Positions 11,701-23,923 of a stretch of DNA of 64,000 bases are shown piece by piece. The notes beneath the pieces are model-generated. The model saw only the letters and a list, made by a program, of their open reading frames with translations, was not told the DNA's origin and ran no database searches. A program made the translations under genes and the position numbers. The stretch comes from Aurantiochytrium sp. KH105 (lineage: Eukaryota; Sar; Bigyra; Thraustochytrida; Thraustochytriidae). Location of the stretch: the NCBI GenBank assembly GCA_003116975.1, contig BGKB01000006.1, forward strand, positions 434,001 through 498,000. The letters are read 5' to 3'. Numbering within the stretch: the first letter of the stretch is position 1; each line of letters opens with the position of its first letter.

Positions 11701-14700
11701 GAAAACCTACGCGCTCTGCAGCATGCACGTCTGGAACTGCTCGTAATGCCTCCAGGCAGCGCCAATGCTAAGAACGACTTGTGCAGAGTCGCAGACCATT
11801 CAAATGGCGTTTGTGTGCAAGTTATTGCTGCGAAGGGCAAGGAGTTTCGCATGATGGGCCACGGGCGTTCTTTACAGAAACTGGGGTGCATGGAGCTCCC
11901 CGACATGATTTCGCAACTGCTCATCTACACAGGTAGCTCTGGATCCAATGTGAACGCTGCAAGAATCACCATCTTTATGTCTCGCGTTCAGCGTATTCGC
12001 GAACTAGGCGATCGCCTGCATCTTGCGATGCGCGTCAGGTTTAACTTCCAGGCGTCACAAGAGGAGTGGGGTGAAGTAGCTTTCAAGAACACAGGAACGC
12101 TTCGCATTGTCTGGCAAAATGCCATTCCCCAGATCAACAGTGCAGAAACAGATGTTGAAGACGCTCAAAAGACGCTCCTTCCCAGCGCAGAGCTGACTGA
12201 AAAGGAGCGATTGTGGCACAGTTTGGAGACGAGTGCTCCTTGGATTCTTCGATTGCGTTCGCAAAGCGTAGCCTGGAATGAGAGCGTAGCTCTGGAGGCC
12301 GTGCTGGCCGATCCGGATGCAGCGCGAACGGCGATACGAAAGCTCAATGCGCTGAGAGCCCAACATGATTCTGATGTACGAAGGGCCCTGCAGCTCATTA
12401 GCTGGGCGTTACAACATGAGTCTGTTGCGGCGAGCGCTGAGAAGAATGCGGCCCTGTATCTCAAAAAGCAGTCATTACCACCTGTGATCCTGCTCGAAAG
12501 GAATCACAAGCCAGTTCGGGAACACGCCTTGGGCAAAGGCGCAAGTCTCGCTCACTGGGCAACGCGGGCTATGGACCTTATCGGCGCGGGGGGCGCGACT
12601 ACCATTCTTGCCATCGACGAATCCTATTCAGAAGTTACTCTCGATGCCTTGCTCGTGGGCCTTCGCGAAGCAATCAAGACCCCCGAACGTGCTGGATACT
12701 GTCTTGCCAATGCCAAAGGGTTGATTATTGCTGGCCTTGACACCTTGGCGCCCCGGAAACAGCGCGAAGTTTACGAGACATGTGCTGATTATGCACGAGC
12801 CATTACGAAAGCGGACAATGAAAAATCAACTCCTGTAATCGTGTTGCTCACCAAAAAAGAAATCAAGCTGGACGAAGAGGTTGCTCAAGCCTTCTATCGC
12901 GTCGTACCTGGTTCTGCAGACGGAATCTTCGTACAACTTTGCGAACAAAACCGGTCTTTACGGAACATACAGGTGCGGCTCGTCAATGACGAAGAGCTCT
13001 CGCTTCGTACCGCGGGTGCTGTGGAAAGTGGGAAGCGCGTCTTGCTCCGTAAAGGCATGACAATTGCAGAGCTTGCTTCTGAGCTGCAAGAGGCCTCGAG
13101 AAATGCAGCTACAAGTTTGCGATCGGCCAGAATGCTGGTGCTCGACTGCCATGAAGACGCTCATGAAGTCTTTGACTCTGCTCTTGGTGTCGCTTTGGTC
13201 GGGTTATTCAGTGCTCGCGTCGTTGGCGCCGAGTCTCAGAGCCAGCCCTTGGTGTATACCCAAAACGTCGATGTAGAGCTGACTCTAGAGATCGCGGCGG
13301 ATTACGAGCTACCTTTTCGTGCATCCGCACCTCGCGGTCGCCTGGATACGACGTTACATCTTGCTTCAGCTGCGGAAGAGGCTGCGGCACAGCTCGAAGA
13401 ACTTGCGCAGCAAGCCGCTATGGGTCACGTTGATGAGCGTGCTGTTCATTTAGCTTTGCATTGCGATCCACGGCGAGTTAATCAAAGTCTGCCATTTGTG
13501 TACACTTCAGCGGCGCTGACGGCAATGGCAAAGGCGATTCGATCCATCCCACCTCAACCCGGAGTACAAGACGAGATGGCGCACTCGATTGTGCTCGCCG
13601 GTGATACGGGCACAGGAAAGACGTACTTGTGCATGAAACTTTATGAGCTCCTGAAGTGTTCGCAAGTCTGGCACGTCAGTGACCATGATCTTCTTATTTG
13701 TTCCTTCTCCGCGGCTTTCGGCCACCGCGAAGTGCAGGCATTGGGCGAAAAGGTCCGAGAAGATGTGCAAACGGATCAGACAGACCAAGAGAGCGCAGAC
13801 AGAAGCTGGTACTTTGCCATTCTCGACGAAGTGACGGCGAGTCCTGCGCAGAGTACTATTGAACAACTTGTTCGAATGCAGCGTCGCCACAATCGTGCGC
13901 GTGCCGAGGGTGTGGAGCGAGAGGATATAAGTTCATGTCCTTTGTTTTTTGTGACGTGCAACCCTGACCCTGATCGCGATGAGGTTTTCCCGCTGGCGAA
14001 AACGTTGCGGGCGGTGCAGATCAACCTCGAGCGACCGCCGCTCGAGTCAATGGCCTCTTTCGTGCGTGCTAACTTTGAGCGTTTTGCGCCTCGTGTCGAT
14101 CGCGACGTTGCGACGAGAGTTTATCTCGCTGTTGCTGATGCCTTCCAAAGGCAAAGTCAGAGAAACCAAACCGACTATGGAGTGTTGAGTGCGCGCGATG
14201 CAGCACAATGCGCTGCCATCGCCGGCGCACTCGACGACAACCAAAATTGTCTCCAGGCTATTGCGCGCGAGAGTTCCTGGACTCACGCGCTCGTGCTTGC
14301 GATCTACCTTGTGACAGGAATTCGCATGGTGCCTCGTGAGGAGTTCTATGCAGTTTTGGATAGCGAATTGGCAATTCCAGAGTCACGAACATCGTGGAAG
14401 GAATGGTTTGATGCTGCGCGGAGCTGTATTGCAGATGCTTATGAAGTACCAGCTGCCATTGTCTCGACACTTGCCTTTAAGGAAAACCTGCTGGTGCTTA
14501 CGCTGGGCATGTTGACCCGGCAGCCAGTCCTTCTCTTGGGTAATGATGGAATGTCGAAGAGTCTCTCCATCAAACTGGCCATGCGGCAAATGCGAGGGAA
14601 CCTCTCATCCACGCCACTCCTTAGGGACCACTTTCCCAGAGTTCAGTCATTCGCGCTGCAATTTTCCCCGCGGACTTCGGCATCTCTCGTTCGCAAGCTT

Positions 14701-17700
14701 GGAAACGCCCTCGTAGGTCTGCAAGGCAGGAGCACTTCTTCTTTCTCTTCTTCTTCAGAGGTTCTTCCGTGTGCTGTGATGGAAGAAATGTCAATGGCAC
14801 GCACGGGGCCTGACGGCCCCTTGCGAGCTCTGCACGGATTACTCGATGACCATCAGACACGAGTGGGCCGCCATCGAGACCAAAGGGCGGGCTCGGGGTC
14901 CAACACGTTCGGTTTTTGCGCCACGTCGAACTTTCTGCCAAGTTCGCCGAAAAAGATTCCCGTCGGGCGCGCCCTGGCCAATCGCATTCTCGTTCTCGTT
15001 CACGAGAAACAGACAACTGGCGAGCTGACGGATATGGCCACCGCCGCGGCTAAAGGGTGGACGAAGCAATCCTTGCATGACAAGGAACAACAGCTCATCG
15101 CGCGCGCTGTCGGCAACGTTCCAGTTCGTGATTTACTCGTGTTTGCGCGAGCAACGGCGCAGGCATGCGCGCAAGTATGGGATGCATCGGATGCATCCGA
15201 TTTGGAGGCTGTCGCATGCGCCGCTTACCTCCAACGAAGGTCGAAAACGGAGTCTGAACAGACTTGGAATGCACTCAAGATGGGACCAAAGGTAAACCAA
15301 GAAAGCGTCCTACGGCTACTGCGTGACCCTGCAATGCCACCGCGAGGTCTTTTGGTCGTGTATGAGAGTGCCAGAGACCTGAGCGACTGGCTTCACGAAT
15401 TGGACGAGCGTCTGTGCGCAAGGCTATCCAAGTGTGAAGCTTTCGTGCTGGATCTCTTAGGCATTGGCCTTTCCACGAGTGTGATCGAGTTGACAGGGGT
15501 GACTAAGGTCGGCGAGCTTGCGCGCCTGACAGAATTGGACTTTAAGGAGCTCTGCCTAGCCAACAACTGCGTAGAAAAGATGCCAGATCTTGTACGCAAT
15601 GCACGGCAACATCTTCGCAAATACGACAGAATGTGTGGCGATATTTCGCCGCTTGTCCGGCGCGACGCACTTTCATCAGAATGGAATGCGGACCAGGAGA
15701 TTGGCGGCTGGATTGAAACTGCCTTCGTCTCATTTAAGCGCTCGACTCGCAAGCGGGTTCTCGAAGTTTTGAAGAAGCGAGAAATTCATACGCCAGGTGA
15801 CCTTGCAGACATGCCGATGGCTGATTTCCTCGTTCCATTCTGGCGCGACAAGGCGTTCGCGAGTCTCACCCTCGAGATAGTCCGGTGCACGCTCACAGGC
15901 GACAGAAATGCCGAGAGAACTTTCGAAAAGCTCAAAAGTCACAAGGAGGTTCTGTCAGCGGCACTGAAGACCAAAAGTGCTATTGCGGCGGCCAAGGAGG
16001 CCGCTTCGAATGGCCAACGAAGACCAGAGACGTTTAAAGAACGCCAGCGCGAGATAATATGCGTGAGTAGCTGGGCGCGGAGTACAGAGGACGCGAGTCA
16101 AGAGGCGTTGCTGCGGCTGCGAACCAGCCTTCAGAACGGCGGGACGGCTGTTCTCGTGAACCCCGAGCCCATTTTAGACTGTATTCATGCACTCTTGAAC
16201 GACTTTACCGACGGCGAAACTTCGACACTACAAATGGGGACCTCATTTGAGACGGTAACGATTGGTCCCGGTGCTCGCCTGATCCTGTGCATGCACTCCA
16301 GTCAACTTCAAGGTGTTCATGATGCTGTGCTCTCGCGCGTTTCCGTTGTGAATTCTGGATTTCCTGTCCCGCAACAGATGCCCAGTAGCACGTCACGTCC
16401 TATGTCTATCTACGCTCAGCTAGCCAAGAGAATGCAAAATACTGGGATGGTGTGGCCAAATGACGAGGATCTCCGGCTGTTGCAAGCCCTCGACGGTGCG
16501 AGTGGCGTTTTGGGAAAGCGTTCTGGAAAGCTCTTGACGATCTTCTCCAGCGACAGCAGACTCGAAACGGCCCGTAGTCAGTTTATTCGAGTGGAAGCAC
16601 GCGACCATGTCTCCCTGGAGGCATTCTCTCGCGCAGTCGCGGCCGCACTTGAGCGCGGACGCGATCTACTCATCGACCTTTGCGCGCTGTCCCGGGCAGA
16701 CACTGTAAATGTGTTATTGCTCTTGGGAATGGGGGACTCATACCACGTCATGGATCCCTTGTCGAGCCGCTTGCGGCCCAATGATTCGTTGAGCAATCTC
16801 TTTGACAGGCACCTTCTTCAAAAGGGCCGTCGGGCAATCATCCACGTGAACCCACTTGTTCTCGACTGCTGCATTCCTTGCGAAAGACTTCGTGAAGTGG
16901 TGGAGTTGATCGAGATTCGTGATACCAACCATAGCTTTGCGAGTCGTTGGCCACGTCTTGCGGAAATTGCCGCCGACGCTACCTGCGTTGCAGAAGCTTG
17001 CCGAAATCTGCTGGAAGAGTACATTGGAAGAAGCCAGTCTCCGGAAAACCAAGAGTCGCACCGGGCATCCGCTGCCGCGCTGGCACGATTGTCTGTGAAC
17101 AGGGTATTTTTGAAGACTTGGGATCTGTCCTGCGACGAAGAGACTCGGCGTATCAAGGCTTGGCAACGTTTGTGCACAGCAGCAAAGAGTAGTTTGAAGT
17201 CTCTGCGGACGCACGTGCTCGAAGATCTTCGCGGTACCCTTTTTCAGTGCGCAGACTTCGTCATCCGGAAGACAGGTGGTCGATCTTGTATAACCGGTAC
17301 TCTTCTAACAAGCGACGAAAGCTATTGGCGCTCAGACGAGGAGATAGCAGCGACAATTTTTCTTGCTTCTGCCTTTACATTCCAGCAGCAGGGCCCTGTC
17401 AATTTGGAGCTGAGCTCCTCCATCATGGCGCAGACGATGGCACAGACTTTGATGAAGAATTCTCCGTTTCCGTGCGCTGCTTACTTGCTCGATGCAGCTC
17501 GAAGTGGTGCTGGCAGTATGCAACAGGCATTTCCAGGAATCGCGTTGAGCGAGAAGATACTTCCCGAGCCTTTGGTGCGGCGTCTTCTGGACAGTTTGGT
17601 TCACGAGCTCGCTCTTTCTTGGCGACTTCCTGATGCTGAAATTCGATGTCCATCGACGTTGTCTGACTCGCTGGATCGACTTGGCCACGGAGAGCCCAAG

Positions 17701-19387
17701 ATCGATACAGTGGTGAATTTCTTTTGGAAATGGCGACATCACATCCTCTTGCTTGGGCTCGTGAAGTACCCGACAAATCTCGACCTACGGAGCACGAATG
17801 CGATGGACCATATTTTCAAGGATGTCGCGCAGGCATTGCGCAAGGCAGAGACCACTCACAGTGCCGAATGTTTTGAGCGGATCCTGCGATACTGCAAGGC
17901 AGATCGTGTGCAGGTGGCCAATGCAAGTGGTCTTGCGACGCTCGTTGAGCTGTGGCTTGCCTTCAAGCGTTCCGGTTCGCGCAGCGCGCTTAGATGCGCG
18001 ATCGAGCTTGAGGCAGGGTTGAGCACTTTGAATTTCAAGCTGATAAGCATTGGTTCGCTTGTAGTGCGTCTGGAAGCCGTAAGAGGCAGTCTCGAGCCGA
18101 AAAGTATTGCCCGCTTCGTGGAGTATTTGCTCACGCACCAGGCTTCAGAGAAGCTGCTCGCACGCTCCCTTTGCTTGGGGCCTGGGAGCGACCGTTCACG
18201 CGTCACTCGCATGGGAGAAATCATCGCAGCCTTAGATGAGAAGGTGGTTTCACGACCCCAAGAACGTCTGTGTACTGCTCTTCGACTTGTTGCGCTCGAC
18301 ATTGTGGACGTGAAGTCGCTCGGGACGTGGATACACTTCATGTCTTCCCCTCCAAGTCATCAGCGCGTAGACAATATGACGGCAGCCGCCTGGAAGCTTT
18401 TCTGCGCAATATTTGGCACCAGAGCGCTCGAAATCGCTCTTGAGGGAAGCTCTGTCAAAGCTCCACTCGTTGCGCCTCTGTTGCGTCCATTCAGCGCTGC
18501 TTGTGCTCCCTTGCGTAATTTCGTCATTCGAAAGATTGCAAGTATGTATGGAGAAACAGGTATGGAACGCGCGCGGGCACATTTAACGGCAATGAGCCTC
18601 ATGGAAAGCCACACGATGCCTTGGTATGAGCCATTCATGAATGCTCCGCGACAGGGAGTGGATGAGCTACTTGCTTGCGTTCCAAATTTTGGTTCTGGAG
18701 GCGCGGTAGGCCTGTGGGATGCCTTGGGGGTCCAGACCGCACCTGTCCAGCTTGAAGAAGGGTGTGAAGCATTTGAGGGGCCAGCGCTCCTTTGGAATGC
18801 ACTAATTTCCCCAGGTGGATCACTGCACACTTTGGGTGGCGGCTTTGCGATGCCTTTCTACGCCGAACGTCTAGAGAAATCCACGCTTCCTGGCGTTGCC
18901 ATGTCTGCTTTGGAGCTCGTTCGGAGCATCAGTGATGGGACGACGGCCAATAAGTGCCCAACGTGCGGGTATCTGTACAGCATCGGAGATTGTGGAAGGC
19001 CGTACACCACGGCACCCTGTCCTAAGTGCGGAAATGCGCTTGGCGGTGAGTTTCATGAATTTGTCGGTGGGGTGAGCCACGGGGTGTCGGGCGAAGAGGA
19101 CGAGCACGTTCTCGGGCTTCCTGAGATGGAGGAGAGCTCTACAGCCTACACAGAGGGCAATCTCGAGCCGCTGGAATACCGCATTTTGTGGCTCTTGATG
19201 TTGTTTCCGCTCTTGAGCATCTCACCTGGGGGAGACGAAGAGAACCCTCGTGTTCGGCAGGCTTGTCATGCATGGCAAGCTTTCAAGACGGTTGCTGGTC
19301 TTTACAGCGACCAAGAGGCCTCGGGCGCCTTGATATCCTTGCTTTTGGCGGCTCACCATCGACAGCAGCAACAGCGGCCGCACCAAA

Positions 19388-19434
<47 letters not shown>

Positions 19435-21036
19435 TCCAAGCCAAACCTCGCTCTTAGCGAATACACCTTGATCCTCCCTCAGGCCGGCAAAAATGCAATT
19501 GCTCACCGTCGCTCGCTGGAATCAATGTATCAAAAGGAGCTTCGCACGTTACATCAAGGAAGTGATCTAAAATCTTGGTTGGCCAAAGAAGCGCAACGAG
19601 CACTCGGACGCGCGCACGAGGAGCTGCGTAGACACCCGTTGGTGCAATTGCGCGAAAGCGAAATTCGAGAGCGCCAAGCGCAGTCGCCCGCTGCCGCGGC
19701 GAAGGTGCACGAGGAAATCTTCCCGGAAGCGTGCCAACTCAACGTGCAGGCTGGAGCTATGGAGGGCGATGCAATTCAGGAGGAACTTTGGCATCAACGC
19801 AAAGAGGTGGCGCCTCGCTACCCGCTGACGGTCCTGGCAGCTTTTGCGAGTGAGGGTGGCCAATGGTGTGGGGCTCAATTCGAAGAGTTACTCAAAGAAC
19901 TACCTGCGTGGGCTCGCGAGGTGCCACGCGTGTCGCATTATCTCAGCGGGCTCGTTGTTGGAGCGCGGAAGCTTCAGAATTATGCAAACGGGGCGAAGTT
20001 CAAGTCGGCGTTGTCTGCGGTGCAAGAATGTCTATCTGCGGAAGAAAGCGAGCAGTTTCAAAAGGCTTGGGAAGGCTGTCGTCGTGGTCATCAGTTTGAG
20101 TGCCAAGCCGTTGAGGACCTTGGTGGGCTCGAGAGTTTGCCGTTTGATGACCTCCTCATTGTCGATGGTCAGGAAACGCCTCTACGAGCCATGATCAAGA
20201 CGCTCGTTGACGCTCACAATGACATGATGGAGTGGATGCGCGAAGTTGCGAACGTTGAATGCGAGGAAGTTTCCCTTTTCCATGTCGGCAATGTCAGCGC
20301 TCATCTCGCTCGATGGTCCACGCTGGGCGCTCTTGTCAAGATCAATACACTGACAGCTTCGACGGGCCTTGAGACGGAACTGGCATGGAGCACACCAGCG
20401 GTGAGGTTTTCCTTTGAGGAGAAATGGCCCGCAACGCATCTTTTAGCCGGCGGGGTAAGTCGTGTGGTTCGCGTCATGAATTTACCTGCAGGTCAAACGT
20501 TGCCAGGGAAGGCCCAAGCCGCCATCGGCAGTTTATCGCTCGGCGATCCAATGCGAACTTTGCTCGAGCATGCGCAGATGCGCGCCGCTCGTTTTGCTGC
20601 TATGATTAAGCAGGGCCAGCCGTTGTCGCCGGACGCGGACGTAGTGCTCGAAGTTTCGGGTCAAGCACAGCTCGAGATCAAGGTTCGCCACCTTGAGGTC
20701 CTGCAGGAGTTGCTTTGCCAGCGTTTGCAACCGCGCAAGCACGATTCGCTTGGCGGGACATTCCGCCAAGCGCCTCCAGCGGGCATATCTGCGCTGCTCG
20801 GATCGGAGGATGCCAAAGAGGCCCTCGCGCGCGTCGCTGTGCTGGAGGCCTTGGATGCGGCTTGCGCGGAGATTTCTGGCTTCCACAATGGCGAGCTGGC
20901 TGTCAGGGAACTTGTCTCTTACTGGAGCGAGTATGAGGATCTTCCCGGGGATGTCCAGGCTGCCATCCAGACACTTGACGTGCCTTGCAAATATCTGCAC
21001 GCGCTTTTGGATGCGCCTCGTGAGGGTTCTACTTGA
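8719..21036 (+). CDS. RNF213/mysterin-like giant AAA+ E3 ubiquitin ligase, RZ finger but no RING
   Basis: One uninterrupted frame of 4105 residues; the ATG sits in a good context (gcaccATGG). Residues ~1-1500 form a long helical stalk. An AAA+ unit follows with Walker A GDTGTGKT (1628-1635), Walker B ILDE (D1703, E1704) and a sensor-like TCNP. A second unit has an unusual P-loop GNDGMSKS (1941-1948), which fits the S-K-S form of RNF213 AAA4, with a Walker B-like VMEE (to 2023). Residues ~2455-2550 resemble the inactive AAA5 of RNF213. An RZ-type zinc finger lies at 3413-3446 (C3413, C3416, C3425, C3434, C3437, H3446, with the words SIGDCGRP and CPKCG). A 15-residue polyglutamine tract occupies 3558-3572. 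In the family the AAA+ core acts as a scaffold/motor and the RZ region supports ubiquitin transfer to proteins and to bacterial lipopolysaccharide. No C3HC4 RING was found between the AAA+ core and the RZ finger. Human RNF213 is longer, about 5200 residues. Family assignment is strong; substrates are unknown. Confidence 0.87.
19390..19434 (+). repeat. (CAG)14-CAA tract inside the RNF213-like gene (polyglutamine)
   Basis: Fourteen uninterrupted CAG codons and one CAA encode glutamines 3558-3572, about 110 residues after the last RZ-finger ligand. A shorter Gln-rich stretch precedes it. The near-pure CAG run predicts length variation between strains. Confidence 0.97.
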
Positions 21037-21664
21037 CCGAGACCCACTGTGCTGAACAGGAAATATTGAAGTCAACCATGAGTTTAATTTTGCTCTCTTT
21101 TCGGTATACAATGAACGGCACGGGCCTGAGACAAGACAAGACAAGACAACACACGGTGATTGATGCAATCTACCCTCTCTGACTCTCTCTCTCTCTCGAC
21201 CTCCGCTTGCTTTCCTTCCTTCCTTCCTTGCTTGCTTCCCCTTCCTCTCGCCAACCCACTGCTCCCAGGCCCCCAGCCTGTCCCACCGCAAATGGCCGCC
21301 GCGCCGCTCCCCATGACGGCCTCATCTCGCGTTGTGAACATTACGTTGTGCGTGTTTGTGTGTGTGAACATTACATTGGCCGTCCATGAACACGAAGAGT
21401 CCAACTCGGGTCCAGAGCCGCTAAGCAAAGCCTGCCTGCCCTGCCCTGCCCTGCGCTGCGCTGCGCTGCTCCGCCTGCCTCGGCCTCGCCGCGCGCGCAG
21501 ACGAGCGAGGCGGCGCGTCGCGGCGCAGCGGCGCAGCGCCGCGCGAGCGCAGGCCGCAGCGCGCAGCGGACCGGGGCGCGGCGGGGCGCGGCGGCGCAGA
21601 GCGTCGCGCCGAGGCTGAGCAGCACCTCGAGGCGGGCGCGCCGGGCGAGGCCGGCAGCGGGCGC

Positions 21665-21747
21665 GGCGCGGCAAAGCCTTCGCGGCAAAGCCGCCTCCGC
21701 GCGGCAAAGCCTTCGCGGCAAAGCCTTCGCGGCAAAGCCTTCGCGGC
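21665..21747. repeat. Imperfect tandem repeat, unit gcggcaaagccttc
   Basis: A 14-base unit, gcggcaaagccttc, is repeated about five times with one disrupted copy in the middle. It lies in the non-coding GC-rich spacer upstream of the PX-AGC kinase gene. Confidence 0.8.
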
Positions 21748-22485
21748 GGCCTCTCGCGCGCGGCGGGAGCGCTCTCAGGCGCGGCGTTCTCGTTCCTTGA
21801 AACTCTCAATCCCTCACGTTGTTCGTGCTGGACCCCGGCGATCGATCGGTCGATCACGCAGGGCGCGCCGCCGCAGAAGCGCAGACGCGCAAAGAAAGGC
21901 GAGCGAGCGCGCGGCAGGTGCGCGGGGACGCGAGAAGCCGCGCCGCGCGCCCGAGCGCGCAGCAGTCGCGGCTTGTTTTGTTTTGTTTTGTTTTGTTCTG
22001 CGCGCGCGCGCGTCCATCCGCGACAAAGGAGCGAACGAGCGAGCGCGCAAGCGAGCAAGCGAGCCTCGCGCCATCCTTGTCTCTCGCCTCAGCTGCGCTT
22101 AGCCTGGCTCTAGCTTCGCCAGGCCGAGCGCGGTCGTCCGTGCTCCTCCTCTCTCGCGCGCGGGCTTGCCGCCCAGGGCGGGTCGCGTCCTTCGCCTCGA
22201 CGCGGCGTCCCAGGCAGTCCCAGCGTCTCCGTCATCCCGTCATCCATCCCATCCATCCTCTTTCCATCCATCCATCCAGCTCATTTCGCGCGCCAGCTGC
22301 GCAGGAAGCCGCGCACGCTCTGCGCTCGGGCGGCAGCCGCAGCTCGCAGTCGCGAGAGGCGGCGACGTCGCGGGGCCGCGGGCGCTTTTGATCCCTCTTC
22401 TGTGGCGCAGCCGCGCGGCGAGCTCTCCGCAGATCCCGAATAAGGAGAGAGGAAGGGCCCGTCGCCGGGACCCAGCTGGCCTGAC

Positions 22486-22525
22486 CTCGCCTCGCCTCGC
22501 CTCGCCTCGCCTCGCCTCGCCTCGC
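22486..22525. repeat. (CTCGC)8 pentanucleotide microsatellite
   Basis: Eight perfect copies of CTCGC. The same pentamer or its complement recurs at 23496-23525 (GCGAG x6), near 35450 and at 37456-37484, each time in non-coding DNA upstream of a gene. Confidence 0.95.
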
Positions 22526-23495
22526 AGCGGACGCGGGAGGCGACCTCGGCGCCGAGCCCGCCGACGGAGCTTACTTTGCATTCGTCGTGGTTGCACGGAG
22601 TGGGAGGGAGACACACGCCAAGAATACGCGGCGGGGGCGGTTGAAACTGCAGCTCGAGCGAGTCGTGCCCCCCCCCCCCTTCCTCCCTCGGCGGCTTGCT
22701 CCTCTTCCGGCTGCGAGTCGAGTCCTCGGGAGGGCCTCGTGCAGCGCCCAGGAGGGCCGCACAAGCCTCATTTGCCGCGCCGCGCCGCGCTCGTGCGCGT
22801 TCAAGGAATCCGAATTCGAACTCGAATTCGAATTCAACCTCGGCAAAACACAACCCATTTCGCATCTCGCGTGCGACTTGTTGGAGCTAGTTCTCTTACC
22901 CACTCCGCGCGCCTTCCTCCGAATCCGCGAGCAGCACAGCCGCAGCCGTGCGAGCGGTCGTGCGTGCGCCGTTTCTCGTGCCAAGTGAAGCTAGCCAGCT
23001 AGCTAGCTCGCCTCCGGGATTTTCCTCCGTCGTCTTCTCTCTCGCGTCGTCATCCCTCCCTGCTCTTCCTTCGCGCGCTGCGCCGCTCGCTCTCTCTGCA
23101 GCTGCCCAGCCAGCGCTCGCTGCTGCTGCAGACTGCTCGCCCGGCACGGCCGAAAGACAGCCCGCGGAGGAGAAAGACAGCAACTCGAACTCACTCGAGC
23201 TGCAGCAGCAGAGGGCCCCGCGGCTGCAGCCTTGGCAGCTGCAGCGTCATCGCGAGCCCGCACTGCACTGCACTGCACCGCAAAGCAAAGCAGAGCCAAG
23301 CAAAGCAAAGGTTTCTTTCGCTCGTACGGTCTAACCACCAGAGGCAGAGGCAGCCGCGGGCATAGCAGTAGCGCTAGCCAGCCAGCTAGCTAGCTACCTA
23401 CGACAGCGCCCCCGCGTCACCGCTGCCGACAGCGACGCGGCCGCCGCCCAGCCGGACGCGCGCGACGCCGTCGACCTGCCGGGCGCGAGCCTCGA

Positions 23496-23525
23496 GCGAG
23501 GCGAGGCGAGGCGAGGCGAGGCGAG
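23496..23525. repeat. (GCGAG)6 pentanucleotide microsatellite
   Basis: Six perfect copies of GCGAG, the complement of the CTCGC repeat 1 kb upstream, about 400 bases before the kinase start codon. Confidence 0.95.
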
Positions 23526-23923
23526 GCGGCGCGCCCGAGTGGCCGGCGCGTGGGGCTTCCCGCCGGCACGACGTGGGCCGCGGCAGCCGGGGTCGCTGCC
23601 GGAGGCGCGGCGCGCGAGCGAGCGAGCGTGATCGCGGCGGACCGCGGGGCCGCCGCGATCGAGCACAAGGGCGGAGCGGAGGAGGACAAGGAAGGGGCAG
23701 TCGCCCCTGGTGCAGACAAGCAAACACAGGCACCACGCCGCGACACCGGCGCTGGCGCGGCGCCGGCGGGCGCGCAGGCGGGCGACGCGCGCGCGGCAAA
23801 GCCGAAGAGGGACCCGCACAGCCCGAGCAACGCGAGCCTCGCGAGCAGCTGCAGTGTGAGCAGCTGCCGCGGGAGCGTCGCGAGCGGATTCGTGGGGCAG
23901 CGACGCACGTCCGTGGACGCACC

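Larger units (their letters stand above)
21037..23923. other. GC-rich intergenic region and probable 5' leader of the PX-AGC kinase gene
   Basis: About 2.9 kb without a convincing gene. It contains a 14-base tandem repeat (21665-21747), TTTTG repeats near 21977-22000, CTCGC pentamers (22486-22525), a run of about 12 C near 22670, GCTA palindromic words near 22990 and 23380, and GCGAG pentamers (23496-23525). The frames of 190 to 324 residues that can be read here are low-complexity Arg/Ala/Pro peptides in several overlapping frames and strands, as expected of GC-rich DNA with few stops. Promoter and leader of the downstream kinase must lie here, but I cannot mark the transcription start. Confidence 0.6.

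Noticed and set aside
21084..22058. Open frame of 324 residues on the minus strand upstream of the PX-AGC kinase
   Set aside because: Composition is Arg/Ala/Pro/Gly low complexity, it overlaps equally long frames on the other strand, and it spans tandem repeats. GC-rich DNA has few stops, so this is expected by chance.
22166..23002. Plus-strand frame of 278 residues and its minus-strand counterparts
   Set aside because: Spans the CTCGC repeat and a C homopolymer and has no domain-like pattern; other frames in the same DNA look equally good.
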